Origin: JAFEBO01 sp044221315
Lineage (GTDB): Bacteria; Planctomycetota; Phycisphaerae; Phycisphaerales; UBA1924
NCBI GenBank assembly: GCA_044221315.1
Contig: JBGAPK010000009.1
Coordinates: 1-64,000, forward strand
DNA: 64,000 nt
Reading direction: 5' to 3'
Shown one piece after another: positions 35,279-44,303 of this stretch (positions are counted from its first letter, which is position 1; each line of letters begins with the position of its first letter). Position numbers and translations under genes: made by a program. Under the pieces are notes generated by a model that made no database searches, had not been told where the DNA came from, and was given only the letters and a program-made list of their open reading frames with translations.

Positions 35279-36706
35279 ATGCCAGAGTCATTCACTCCGC
35301 GTGTCATTTCACTTCTCAAGGACCGCGAACAAGCCCAGATCCATGAGTTAGTCGATTGGCTGAAGATTCCGAGCATCAGCACCGATCCGGCCTATCGCGA
35401 GCATTGCCGAAAGGCGGCGCAGTGGGCTTCCGACCACCTCGCGGCGAGCGGGTTCACGTCGACGCTGAAGGAGACGGGGACGAAGCAAGCCCCGGGCCAC
35501 CCGATCGTGCTCGCACATTGCCCGGGCGCGCCGGGGTACAGGGGGCCGCATGTGCTGTTCTACGGACACTACGACGTGCAGCCCGCCGATCCACTGGAAC
35601 TCTGGAACAGCCCTCCGTTTCAACCCAAGATTGCGGACGAGCCGACGCCGAGGATCATCGCACGCGGGGCGGTGGACGACAAGGGGCAGGTCATGACCTT
35701 TCTCGCGGCGATGCGGGCGTGGAAGGACGTTGCAGGTGTCGCCGCGGGCGGCGTGAAGATGACCGTGCTGCTCGAGGGCGAGGAGGAATCCGGCTCGGTC
35801 CACCTTGACGCATTCATCGACGCGAACAAGGGCGAACTCGGCGAGTGCACTGTCTGCGTCATCAGTGACACCGGGATGCTCGACCGGGGCAAGCCGGCGA
35901 TCACGTACGGCGTGCGCGGATTGGCGTACACCGAGGTCGTGCTGCACGGGGCGAATCAGGACCTTCATTCGGGCATGTGGGGTGGCAAGTCGCCCAACCC
36001 GATCAGTGAACTGGTGAAAGTCCTGGCTCAACTCTGGGACAAGGACCGGAAGATCACAATCCCGGGCTTCTACGACAAGGTACGCCCAATCGCGCCCTCC
36101 GAGCGCGAGGAATGGAAGCGACTAGGAATCGACCCGGCCGACGCCCTCAAAAAGATTGGATTCCCAGCCGAGGCGAATGTCGGCGAGACCGGCTACAGCT
36201 TCACCGAGCGGGAGTGGGCACGCCCGACAGCCGAACTCAACGGGATCGTCGGCGGCTACACCGGGAAGGGCGCGAAGACCGTGATCCCATCGCATGCGAG
36301 CGCCAAGGTGAGCTTCCGGCTGGTGGCGGACCAGGATCCGCACGAGGTGACCGAAGCGTTTTTCAAGTGGTGCAAGGACCGGACGCCGCCGGGCTGCCGG
36401 TGGGAACTGATTGATCACCACGGTGGTAATCCAGCGACCGTAAAGACAGACTCAAAGGAGTTGGCGGCGGCAGCACGGGCGATCGAGCGTGCCTGCGGCA
36501 AGCGCCCGGCGCTGATCAAGACCGGCGGCAGTATCCCGGTCGCCGGCTCGCTCAAGAGCAAGCTGGGGCTTGAGACCATTTTTATGGGATTCGGTCTCGA
36601 CGACGACCGCGTGCACTCACCCAATGAGAAGTTCGAGATCGAGTGCCTGCGGATCGGAACGTTGAGCCATGCGTACCTGGTGGACGAACTCCTGAAGATG
36701 GCTTAG
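35279..36706 (+). CDS. M20-family dipeptidase
   Basis: Cytosolic zinc peptidase, 475 residues, resembling carnosine-type dipeptidases. Metal ligands are in FYGHYDVQPADP and ARGAVDDKGQVMTF, and the catalytic Glu pair in LLEGEEESGSVHLD. QDLHSGMWGGKSPNPISEL and the C-terminal VPxxG-like SIPVAGSLKSKLG region with DDRVHSPNEKF complete the family pattern. AGGAG stands 5 nt before the ATG. It has its own transcript start, as 162 bp separate it from the kinase gene; that gap carries an eight-T run near 35138 but no clear hairpin. Confidence 0.92.
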   Translation: MPESFTPRVISLLKDREQAQIHELVDWLKIPSISTDPAYREHCRKAAQWASDHLAASGFTSTLKETGTKQAPGHPIVLAHCPGAPGYRGPHVLFYGHYDVQPADPLELWNSPPFQPKIADEPTPRIIARGAVDDKGQVMTFLAAMRAWKDVAGVAAGGVKMTVLLEGEEESGSVHLDAFIDANKGELGECTVCVISDTGMLDRGKPAITYGVRGLAYTEVVLHGANQDLHSGMWGGKSPNPISELVKVLAQLWDKDRKITIPGFYDKVRPIAPSEREEWKRLGIDPADALKKIGFPAEANVGETGYSFTEREWARPTAELNGIVGGYTGKGAKTVIPSHASAKVSFRLVADQDPHEVTEAFFKWCKDRTPPGCRWELIDHHGGNPATVKTDSKELAAAARAIERACGKRPALIKTGGSIPVAGSLKSKLGLETIFMGFGLDDDRVHSPNEKFEIECLRIGTLSHAYLVDELLKMA

Positions 36707-36714
36707 GGCGAGAC

Positions 36715-36975
36715 CTAGGCAGCCCTCTTGCGTTCGGTCTTCTCTTCGGGCCCGGCCGGCATTAGTTCGACCTCTCCGGTCTGGGCCGCTTCCTGCATCG
36801 CCTTTACTCGGGCGTGGTACTGCTGCTGGAGGCGGGCCACGTTGACTTGGAGGTCGTGCATGTAGGTCTGGTTACGTACGGCTGTGGCGAGCATGTAGAG
36901 GATCGCGAGTATGGAGCAGGCGATCAGCCCGGTCACGACGATCCACGAGTTGCCCAGCAGTTCGGCCATGACCAT
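36715..36975 (-). CDS. Small single-pass membrane protein with coiled coil
   Basis: An 86-residue frame in the 431-bp gap between the dipeptidase and the next gene. One transmembrane helix (~10-33, IVVTGLIACSILAILYMLAT) is followed by a heptad-like amphipathic stretch (HDLQVNVARLQQQYHARVK) and a charged tail ending KTERKRAA. I start at ATG 36975, with GGGGA ten bases before it; a TTG 36 nt upstream is possible. No family is recognised. The topology suggests a scaffold or anchor, but nothing more can be said. Confidence 0.6.
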   Translation of the reverse strand: MVMAELLGNSWIVVTGLIACSILAILYMLATAVRNQTYMHDLQVNVARLQQQYHARVKAMQEAAQTGEVELMPAGPEEKTERKRAA

Positions 36976-37137
36976 GAGAATCGTCCCCGGACCTTGCGGA
37001 CTTTCGTCCAACTGAGCGAACTGTGTGCCGCGGGAGATTTTCTTTCGATTACGAACGCCGACCGGCGCCTCCTTCGAATTGACTCGCCCCGAATCCCTGG
37101 CACGAACCTACGCGCGATTCCTCTAGAATGATTCCTG

Positions 37138-39582
37138 ATGCCCCACTTTCCGGTCAGTCCGATCCGCCATTCGACACGCACTCTCCACCTTCTGGCGGCC
37201 GTGCTTGCGCTCTTTCTGCCGGTTTTTGCCGCCAGAGCCCAGCCAAGTTCGGACCCCGCGTCGGCGATCGCAGACCCCGTCAAGGTCGAATCGGGCGAGT
37301 TTGGGGTCGGCAACGTCTCAAGGGCGGGGGAATGGTGCGGGGTCCGGCTCAAACTGACCGATTCGGCGTCCAAGCAGCGGGACGTGCTGATCCGGGTCGT
37401 CCAGCGGGATGCCGACGGCGACCGGGCGGCCTACACGAGGACTCTGACGCTCAATCCCGGACTGACGCAGGATGCCTGGGTCTATTTCCGGCTCCCCTTC
37501 TGGTTCCGGACCGGCGACACCATGCTGGTGCTGGTGAACGAGCCGATTCCGGACGAACGGGCGGCATCGGGCTACCGACCGGGTCGGCTGCTGGCAAGAC
37601 GGCAGATTCTGCCTGGTGGACGGGTGCAGGACTCGGGGACGCCCCTTTTCGGCGTGATCGGGCCGGGAGAGATGGGGCTTAGGCAGTACGCATCCTTGGC
37701 TCAGGGAGGGGCTCAGCCGCACCCGGCCCTGGCCCATGAAGCCATCGAGTCGGTCCCCGGGCTGACTGCCAAGGGCTTGCCCGATCGGTGGATGGGGTTG
37801 GCGCCGTTCGAGACCATTGTCTGGGGGGATTCTGCGAGCGGGTCGGAGACCGACGTAAGCCAGCTCCGAGGCGAGCGGACGCGGGCGATGAAGGAATGGG
37901 TCCAGCGGGGCGGACACCTGGTCATCGTGCTGCCGCCCAGCGGGCAGAGTTGGACCAATGTCGCGACGAACGAACTGCTCGACATTCTGCCCGCGGTGAA
38001 CATCACGAGGCACGAGGGTGTTGACCTGTCCGAGTACCGGTCGCTTCTGCTGAGGGGCAAGGACGCCGTCCTGCCCCGGTCGGTGGTGCTCCACACTTTT
38101 GAGCCTCGGGCGGATGCGGGAGCCGGTGAGGCGATCCGCGTGCTCAACGGGCCGAAGGGTGACTGCGTCGTGGCTCGCCGGTTGGTCGGGATCGGGGCCG
38201 TCACGCTCATTGGGTTTGATTTCTCTTCGCGTCTGTTCTCGCAGGGCGGGTTGGTGGATGCGGATGTCTTCTGGCATCGAATTCTGGGCAAGCGCGGGAT
38301 TCTCACTCCGGATCAGAAGGAGGTCGTGCCGCGCGGGCAGACCTACAGCGTCGATCAGGTGATCTCATCGCAGATCGCCAAGCGGGGCACGGCGGCGACT
38401 GGCGTTTTGCTCGGGATCGCGGTTTTCGTCGTTTACTGGCTGCTGGCGGGTCCGCTGGGGTTCGGAGTGCTGAAGGCTCGTAAGGCGACGCGGTTTGCGT
38501 GGCTCGGGTTTCTCGTTACGGCGATTGGGTTTACGGGTTTCGCGTTCGGTGCGGCGACATGGTTCCGACCGCGCCACTTCGAGGCGAGCCACCTCACGAT
38601 TCTCGACCATGTGTACGGGCAGCACTATCAACGCGCACGATCGTGGCTGAGCCTGATGCTCCCGACCGACGGCTCAGTTTCGGTTGTTGCACCCGACAGC
38701 GAGGGACAGCCGGAGGCCGCGGGATTGCGGCGAGAACTTGGAGGCGTGCTCTCGCCGTGGGATCCGGTGGGCAGCTCGCAGAGCAGCGGCTTCATGGACG
38801 CCCGCGAGTATCAGGTGGACGGGCGCGATCCGACGCGGCTGGACCTGCCCTCCCGGTCAACCGTTAAGCAGGTTCAACTCGACTGGGCTGGCGCACCGCG
38901 CTGGAAGATGCCCAGGCCGTTCCACGAAGAGGGAATCAAGGCCGACGGGAGCAAACTGCTCGGGGCGCTCGTGCACGACATGCCGGCTCAGCTGCACGAT
39001 GTCGTCATCGCGCACGTGGTCGGCCAGCAGCCGATCGGGGCCGACGTGCGTGCGAGGCTGGTTTCTCGGGTGCAGTTCTGGAAACCTCCCGCCACATGGA
39101 GTTGGGCCCCGGGTGTACCGCTGGACCTGACAGAGTTGACCTCGCAGATGGCGGCGAGCGGGTCGGGCGAATTGTGGCTGAGCGATCGCGTGCCCATGTC
39201 GAGCGGGATGGTGGGAATGGGGCCGGTCGATCCTGGTCGGTTCAAGTCGATCACCGAGGCGATGACGGTCGCGAGCCTGTTCTCCGAGCTTGGCATTCCC
39301 GAGGATGCCAAGGGGCAGCAGTCGCAGGCGGTGGGCGTGTTGCGGCGAGAGGCGACGCAGTGCCTTGACCTCGCGCGCTGGTTTACCGAGCCCTGCATCA
39401 TCATCATCGGGTTCGTCGGCACGAGCAGCACCGATGGTGCCCCGGCCCCAATTGGCGTGAGCATTGATGGCAAGACAGTTCCGACGAGCGGCGTGACGGT
39501 CGTTCGCTGGGTCTTCCCGCTTCCGGACAATCCCCCGGCGCAGCGCGCCAGCGACTTGCCGGATCCGGCTTCGTCCAAGTAG
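37138..39582 (+). CDS. Large exported membrane protein of unknown function
   Basis: 814 residues. An N-terminal signal sequence (HLLAAVLALFLPVFAARA) is followed by a ~390-residue beta-rich extracytoplasmic region and a Rossmann-like part (MKEWVQRGGHLVIVLPPSG), then two helices at ~420-440 and ~452-475, and a second soluble region of about 340 residues. The order resembles planctomycete proteins related to the aerotolerance/BatA and DUF4350 group, but I see no decisive motif. No ribosome-binding site precedes the ATG. Instead TAGAAT at 37124-37129 could be a -10 box giving a leaderless mRNA. Convergent with the next gene, 3 bp apart. Confidence 0.7.
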   Translation: MPHFPVSPIRHSTRTLHLLAAVLALFLPVFAARAQPSSDPASAIADPVKVESGEFGVGNVSRAGEWCGVRLKLTDSASKQRDVLIRVVQRDADGDRAAYTRTLTLNPGLTQDAWVYFRLPFWFRTGDTMLVLVNEPIPDERAASGYRPGRLLARRQILPGGRVQDSGTPLFGVIGPGEMGLRQYASLAQGGAQPHPALAHEAIESVPGLTAKGLPDRWMGLAPFETIVWGDSASGSETDVSQLRGERTRAMKEWVQRGGHLVIVLPPSGQSWTNVATNELLDILPAVNITRHEGVDLSEYRSLLLRGKDAVLPRSVVLHTFEPRADAGAGEAIRVLNGPKGDCVVARRLVGIGAVTLIGFDFSSRLFSQGGLVDADVFWHRILGKRGILTPDQKEVVPRGQTYSVDQVISSQIAKRGTAATGVLLGIAVFVVYWLLAGPLGFGVLKARKATRFAWLGFLVTAIGFTGFAFGAATWFRPRHFEASHLTILDHVYGQHYQRARSWLSLMLPTDGSVSVVAPDSEGQPEAAGLRRELGGVLSPWDPVGSSQSSGFMDAREYQVDGRDPTRLDLPSRSTVKQVQLDWAGAPRWKMPRPFHEEGIKADGSKLLGALVHDMPAQLHDVVIAHVVGQQPIGADVRARLVSRVQFWKPPATWSWAPGVPLDLTELTSQMAASGSGELWLSDRVPMSSGMVGMGPVDPGRFKSITEAMTVASLFSELGIPEDAKGQQSQAVGVLRREATQCLDLARWFTEPCIIIIGFVGTSSTDGAPAPIGVSIDGKTVPTSGVTVVRWVFPLPDNPPAQRASDLPDPASSK

Positions 39583-39585
39583 TGC

Positions 39586-40710
39586 TCAGGGCACCGAGGT
39601 GGGGTATTTCGGCGGGCTCGGCGGCGGTGCTGTGTCGACCTCGACCGGTGAGTGCCCGGCGATGATCTTGTCCCGCGATCCCGTGCTGACGACGCGGGAG
39701 ATGAAGTCCTGATAGGAACGATCGGCCTCGTCGATGCTGTTGCCGAAATAGGAGAGGAAAATCTCGGGCCCGGGCCTTTTCTGGCGGACGTAGACCGCGG
39801 CCCGCGGACCCAGCTTCTCTTCGACGTGCGAGAGGATGCGTCCGGCGGCGCCGTCCTGAATGATCTTCTCGAGAGCAGGCTTTCGAGCGGCTCCGTCGGC
39901 CTCGTTCAGCCAATGAACCAGCGCCCAGGCCTGCGCGTACCACGTCAGCGCATCGCCGCGGGAGGCGGAGATCTGGCGAGATGGACTCGACTCGATCACC
40001 TCTCGGAGGCTGAGAAGAACACCCGAAGCCTTCGCGTCGCGCAGACGATCGAAGCGCTCGGGGTTCGCCCACGGCAGGAAGACGTACTGATTGGTGGCCG
40101 TGTCGGTGCGGAAACCCTCCATGTAGCAGGCGATTCCTTCGTCGAGCCACGTCGGGAGCTGCTCCTTGAAGGTAACTTGCGCGAACTGGTGCCAGCCTTC
40201 GTGCGCGGCAAGGACGAGCGTGTCGCGCGGGCCGATGTCGTAGAGGACGCTCTTTCCACCGGCGGTGACCCCGCCGCGCTGGATCGTGAGGTACGGGTCG
40301 GCTTTCTCGGCCCAGATCATCTGGACGCAGCGGGTCCACTCCGAGCGGTTCGCGAGGACGAAGGTCTCCATCCGCTCGGCGGGCGCGGGGAGCGGGACGA
40401 TCGCGGTGCGGTCGTGGAGGAGCGCGGTTTCGAGGAAGATCGGCAGGCGCGTCGGTAGTGAGCCCTGAGACGTGGTGTAGATGCGATAGGAGCGAGTGGT
40501 CAGGGCGATGCCACGCGTGGAACCGAATGACCAAGCGTCCCGGGCGAGCACAGTCTCGACGGGGGCTGTGGTCGGTGTCGCCGTGACCGGGAGTTCAAAG
40601 CCGGAGGGCTTGGGGGCCGAGTCGCAGGAGGAAAGAAGGGTGCAGAGAAGCGACGCACCAATCGTGCGGAAACACGATCGGAGGCACAGTCTCGCGTGAA
40701 TGAGCTTCAC
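39586..40710 (-). CDS. Gluzincin-like (DUF1570-type) lipoprotein
   Basis: 374 residues. A lipoprotein signal ends in LLSSC (Cys29). The zinc-peptidase signature HExxH is His170-Glu171-Gly-Trp-His174 in LAAHEGWHQFAQ, with a probable third ligand Glu191 in TWLDEGIACYMEGF, the spacing seen in MA-clan and DUF1570 proteins. The C-terminus is Pro-rich. The ATG overlaps the valS stop as ATGA, so it is translationally coupled to valS, an odd partner. A metallopeptidase acting at the cell envelope is the best guess; activity is inferred only. Confidence 0.8.
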   Translation of the reverse strand: MKLIHARLCLRSCFRTIGASLLCTLLSSCDSAPKPSGFELPVTATPTTAPVETVLARDAWSFGSTRGIALTTRSYRIYTTSQGSLPTRLPIFLETALLHDRTAIVPLPAPAERMETFVLANRSEWTRCVQMIWAEKADPYLTIQRGGVTAGGKSVLYDIGPRDTLVLAAHEGWHQFAQVTFKEQLPTWLDEGIACYMEGFRTDTATNQYVFLPWANPERFDRLRDAKASGVLLSLREVIESSPSRQISASRGDALTWYAQAWALVHWLNEADGAARKPALEKIIQDGAAGRILSHVEEKLGPRAAVYVRQKRPGPEIFLSYFGNSIDEADRSYQDFISRVVSTGSRDKIIAGHSPVEVDTAPPPSPPKYPTSVP

Positions 40711-43700
40711 AGCGCCGCCAGTGCGGACTTGGCCGCGTCGCGATCGGCTTTGGCTTTGGCGAGCTGGTCCTGCGTCTGCTTCACCATCGCGGGCGGGGCC
40801 TTCTGGGCGTAGCCGGGGTTGTTGAGGCGGCCCTCGAGGGTGGCGATGGACTTTTCGCAGTCGGAGATGAGTTTCTGGAGGCGGTCGCGTTCGGCGCTCG
40901 AGTCAGAGGCTGTGGCGGCGTCGCGAAGATTGGTGAGGTGGAGTTGCTTCGACTCAAAGGTGAAGGCGGTCGCGCTTGCGGATGCGGGCTGGTCGGTGAT
41001 CGACTCGATGACGGCGAGGGTCTCCACGAGCGCGGAGGCGTCCTTGTTGAGGAGGTCTTTCGGCGCGTGCAGCGTCACGCGGCGCTTCGGTGGCACGTTG
41101 TGCTGCGAGCGGATCTCGCGGATCGCTGTGATCAGGGAGCGGGTGCGCTCGAACTCGGCTTCGGCCCTTTCATCGCGGAGCGAGGGAGCAATCTCGGGCC
41201 ACCCGGCGGTGCAGAGCAAGGCGCCCTTGCGAGGAGGAGCGAGGGTGATGCCGTCGATTGTGGCGGTAGGGAGCATGCGCACTTGCTCGAAGACCGCCTC
41301 GGTCACGTACGGCATGATCGGATGGAGGAGCCGCAGGATGCTATCGAGCGTGATGCGGAGGACGGCCTGCTGGCCCTTGTCGGTCGCGATGGTGGGTTTG
41401 ATTGCTTCGAGATACCAGTCGCAGAAGTCGCGCCAGAGCAGGTCGTAGGCGGACTGGGCGTAGTTGCTGTATTCGAAGTTGGCGATCGCCTCGTTGGCGT
41501 CCTGCGTTGCGGAAGCGAGACGGGAGAGCATCCAGCGGTCGGGGAGAGTGAGGTGTCGAGGTGTCGAGGTTTCAAGGTGTCTAGGGGAAGAGGTGCCGGA
41601 TGCACCGGGGGCGGCCGACAGCATGCTCATGGTGAATCGTGCGGCGTTCCAGAGTTTGTTGGCGAAGTTGCGCCCGAGGTCGAACTTGGGGCTGGAGTTG
41701 CGCCCGGTGGTCGGGTCTTTTACCGCCGGCATGCGGACATCCTGCGTCTGCGTGGTCATCTGGCAGAGCGTGAACCGCATCGAGTCGGACCCGTGCGTTG
41801 CGATGATGTCGAGCGGATCGAGCCCGTTGCCGAGGCTCTTACTCATCTTGCGGCCTTCGCCGTCCTGGATGACGGCGTGGATGAAGACGTTTTTGAAGGG
41901 AAGGGGGCCGGCGCCCTTGGCGCTGTCGGCGAGAACAGCGGCGTCGACCGTGCGGGCTGAAGCCCGCGGCTCCGAAGCGGGAGGCCACGTCTCCGGCATC
42001 AGGTAGCGCTCGAACATCACCATCCGGCTGACCCAGAGGGTGATGATCTCGCGGGCGGTGCTGAGCGTGGTGGTGGGGTTGAAGGCTTGGAGGAGCCCAT
42101 CAAAGGCGGAGCCAGCCGCGGCGGGGTCGGGCCACCCCATGGTGGACATCGGCCAGAGAGCGGAGGAGAACCAGGTGTCGAGGACGTCAGGGTCTTGCTT
42201 GTACGAACTTTCGAGCAGCGGCGCGATTGCGAAGAGCAGTTCGATCGAATCATCCGTTAGCCGGTGAAGCACATCCGGGAATTCCCGCAACCAATAGCGA
42301 GGATCTCGCACCGATTCCGTTCGAAACGCGGCACCGTCCTCGCGATAGAAGATGCTGATTGCCTCAATGGCCCCTTGTGCTGCATCGGTGCGGGGACACA
42401 AGTCGATCCATGTCTGCACTTCATCTTGGCCAACGGCGATGTGAATCTGATCACGAATTCCCAAGCTCGAGAAGAGCCGTTCGAAGAGTCCCTGCGTTGA
42501 GGCCAGCCTCTGTGAGGGTTTTCCTTCCGAAAAGTCCTCGATTCGCCCGCCGGCTTCATCGCTCAGAATGGCGGTCCAGATCGGAACTTGGTGCCCCCAC
42601 CAGAGCTGCCGACTGATACACCAGTCCCGAATGCCATCGTGCCACTGCTCGTATGTCTTGGCGTAGCGGGCCGGATAGAAACGAAGCTCCCCATCCCCAT
42701 TTGCCGCTTTGCCGCTCTGCTGCTTTGCCGCTCTCTGTTCCGGCACCAGCGCCCTATTCGCCGCCGGGGCCAGCCGATCGTCGGTCACCCTTACGTACCA
42801 CTGATCGCTCAGGTAGGGCTCGATGATCGCCTTGCTGCGATCGCTGTGCTTGACGCTGTGGCGGTAGGGCTTGGTCTCGGCCAGGAGTTCGTTGGACGAG
42901 TCGCCCACGGTGCGGGCGTTGAACTCTTCAAGCACTTTCTTCCGCGCCTTCTCGCGCGGCAATCCCACAAACAAATGCGCATCGCCCACATCCGTCCATC
43001 CGTGCTTGTCGCTCACGCTGCCGTCGGGGGCCAGCATGTTGATGAGGACTGGGATTCCGCACGCTTCGATGGCGGCCTTGTGGCGCTGTCCCAGTTCGTA
43101 GTCGTTGGGGTCGTGCGCGGGCGTGACTTTCAGGAAGCCGGTCGCGTATTTGGCTTTGGGGTCTTCCGGTTCACCTGCCCCATCGAATTCGCTCGAACTC
43201 AGAGACGTGGGCTTCAGCCCACGCGAATCAGGCCGGTGGTGGGCGTGAGCAGACCCCGCGCCGGCTGAAGCCGGTGGCTCCGAGATCTTCGACTCCGATG
43301 CGTGATCGGAATCGCGATTCAAGCTTCGGGGTGCAAAGTCAATCGCGTTCTCAAGACTTGCCGGCAATACAACGTAATCATCCTCGAGAATCGGGATGAT
43401 GCGTCCCACCAGAGGCAACTCGACGAAGAGTCCCCGCAGCGCATTCGCACGCGGGTCTTTGGGGTTCACCGCGACCGCCGTGTCACCGAGATAGGTTTCC
43501 GGCCTTGTTGTCGCGACGGTCACCCATGCTTGTTCTTCGCCTAGGTGTTTTTCGGCGCCGGGGTAGCCGCGCCGGGCGAGTTCGTTCCAGGTGACGGGCT
43601 GGGCGTCGATTTTCGGGTCGTCGCGATGAACCAGCGGATAGCGCAGGTAATAGAAGGAAGAGTCGATCTCCTCCTCGTAGCACTCGTCGTCGGAAACTGC

Positions 43701-44303
43701 GGTCTGGAGGACCGGATCCCAGTTGACCAATCTCTTGCCTCGATAGATGAGGCCGTCCTTAAAGAGGCGGAAGAAGGCCTCGCGCACCGCGCGGGTGCAG
43801 ACTTCGTCCATGGTGAAACGCTGGCGGTCCCAGTCGCAGGAGCAGCCCATCGCCTTGAGCTGCCCGGTGATGGTGGCCTCGTACTCGTCCTTGAAGGACT
43901 GCACGCGCGCGATGAAATCGTCGCGCTTCATCGACTCGCGGAGCGGGCCCTTGAGAATGCCGTCCTTGCGGAGCCGACGCTCTACGACGGCCTGTGTGGC
44001 AATCCCGGCGTGGTCGGTGCCGGGCATCCAAAGTGTCTCGAAGCCCATCATGCGGTGGGCGCGGGCGAGAACGTCCTGCAGCGTGTTGTTGAGTGCGTGC
44101 CCGAGGTGGAGCCGGTCGGTCACATTCGGCGGCGGAATGACGATGCAGTAGGGCTTGGCCTCTCCACGCAGGACTCGCTTCGGGTCGGCATGAAACGCCT
44201 TCGCTGCTTCCCAGCGGGCCCGGATACGCTCCTCGTGCTCGGCGGGCTTGTATTGCTTGGGCAGTTCAGCAGGATTCGATGATGGATTGGAAGGCTCGGA
44301 CAT
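40707..44303 (-). CDS. valS: Valyl-tRNA synthetase with repeat-derived insertions
   Basis: Charges tRNA-Val. The HIGH motif is HLGH (66-69, in VTDRLHLGHALNNTLQ) and the KMSKS motif KMSKS (~816, in GEGRKMSKSLGNG). The editing domain keeps VTVATTRPETYLGDTAVAV and GFLKVTPAHDPNDYELG; the C-terminal coiled coil is present. At 1198 residues it is about 250 longer than E. coli ValS. Extra segments are at ~312-380 (editing domain), ~515-535, ~577-700 (before DPDVLDTWFSSALWP), ~775-790 and ~895-920. Several coincide with intergenic-type repeats listed separately, and all keep the reading frame. Its 5' end overlaps the divergent TPR gene by 25 nt, with no ribosome-binding site visible. Confidence 0.95.
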   Translation of the reverse strand: MSEPSNPSSNPAELPKQYKPAEHEERIRARWEAAKAFHADPKRVLRGEAKPYCIVIPPPNVTDRLHLGHALNNTLQDVLARAHRMMGFETLWMPGTDHAGIATQAVVERRLRKDGILKGPLRESMKRDDFIARVQSFKDEYEATITGQLKAMGCSCDWDRQRFTMDEVCTRAVREAFFRLFKDGLIYRGKRLVNWDPVLQTAVSDDECYEEEIDSSFYYLRYPLVHRDDPKIDAQPVTWNELARRGYPGAEKHLGEEQAWVTVATTRPETYLGDTAVAVNPKDPRANALRGLFVELPLVGRIIPILEDDYVVLPASLENAIDFAPRSLNRDSDHASESKISEPPASAGAGSAHAHHRPDSRGLKPTSLSSSEFDGAGEPEDPKAKYATGFLKVTPAHDPNDYELGQRHKAAIEACGIPVLINMLAPDGSVSDKHGWTDVGDAHLFVGLPREKARKKVLEEFNARTVGDSSNELLAETKPYRHSVKHSDRSKAIIEPYLSDQWYVRVTDDRLAPAANRALVPEQRAAKQQSGKAANGDGELRFYPARYAKTYEQWHDGIRDWCISRQLWWGHQVPIWTAILSDEAGGRIEDFSEGKPSQRLASTQGLFERLFSSLGIRDQIHIAVGQDEVQTWIDLCPRTDAAQGAIEAISIFYREDGAAFRTESVRDPRYWLREFPDVLHRLTDDSIELLFAIAPLLESSYKQDPDVLDTWFSSALWPMSTMGWPDPAAAGSAFDGLLQAFNPTTTLSTAREIITLWVSRMVMFERYLMPETWPPASEPRASARTVDAAVLADSAKGAGPLPFKNVFIHAVIQDGEGRKMSKSLGNGLDPLDIIATHGSDSMRFTLCQMTTQTQDVRMPAVKDPTTGRNSSPKFDLGRNFANKLWNAARFTMSMLSAAPGASGTSSPRHLETSTPRHLTLPDRWMLSRLASATQDANEAIANFEYSNYAQSAYDLLWRDFCDWYLEAIKPTIATDKGQQAVLRITLDSILRLLHPIMPYVTEAVFEQVRMLPTATIDGITLAPPRKGALLCTAGWPEIAPSLRDERAEAEFERTRSLITAIREIRSQHNVPPKRRVTLHAPKDLLNKDASALVETLAVIESITDQPASASATAFTFESKQLHLTNLRDAATASDSSAERDRLQKLISDCEKSIATLEGRLNNPGYAQKAPPAMVKQTQDQLAKAKADRDAAKSALAAL
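41548..41592. repeat. Tandem repeat translated inside valS
   Basis: Plus strand shows GAGGTGTC units in a row (GAGGTGTCGAGGTGTCGAGG, then TTTCAAGGTGTCTAGG). On the coding strand this gives SSPRHLETSTPRHL at residues ~905-919, just before the conserved LPDRWMLSRL. Tandems of this kind are normally intergenic; here one is read in frame. Confidence 0.7.
41952..41976. repeat. GGGCTGAAGCCC-type palindrome translated inside valS
   Basis: A perfect 16-nt inverted repeat GCGGGCTGAAGCCCGC (41952-41967) followed by GGCTCCGAA. It encodes SEPRASARTV at residues ~775-785 of ValS, in the loop before the KMSKS region. It belongs to the same family as the palindromes at 43206-43284. Confidence 0.75.
42701..42737. 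repeat. GCCGCTTT/GCCGCTCT short tandem inside valS
   Basis: TTGCCGCTTTGCCGCTCTGC followed by TGCTTTGCCGCTCTCTG, a degenerate tandem of a 7-8-nt unit. It encodes EQRAAKQQSGKAANG at residues ~522-535, immediately before the conserved ELRFYPARYAKTYEQW of ValS. Confidence 0.6.
43206..43284. repeat. Inverted pair of GGGCTGAAGCCC palindromes inside valS
   Basis: A perfect palindrome CGTGGGCTTCAGCCCACG (43206-43223) and a second, CCGGCTGAAGCCGG (43261-43274) followed by TGGCTCCGAG, lie in opposite orientation 37 nt apart. Together they encode residues ~340-367 of ValS (EPPASAGAG and SRGLKPTSL) within a ~70-residue insertion in the editing domain. The trailing GGCTCCGA is shared with the copy at 41968-41975. 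Confidence 0.75.
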
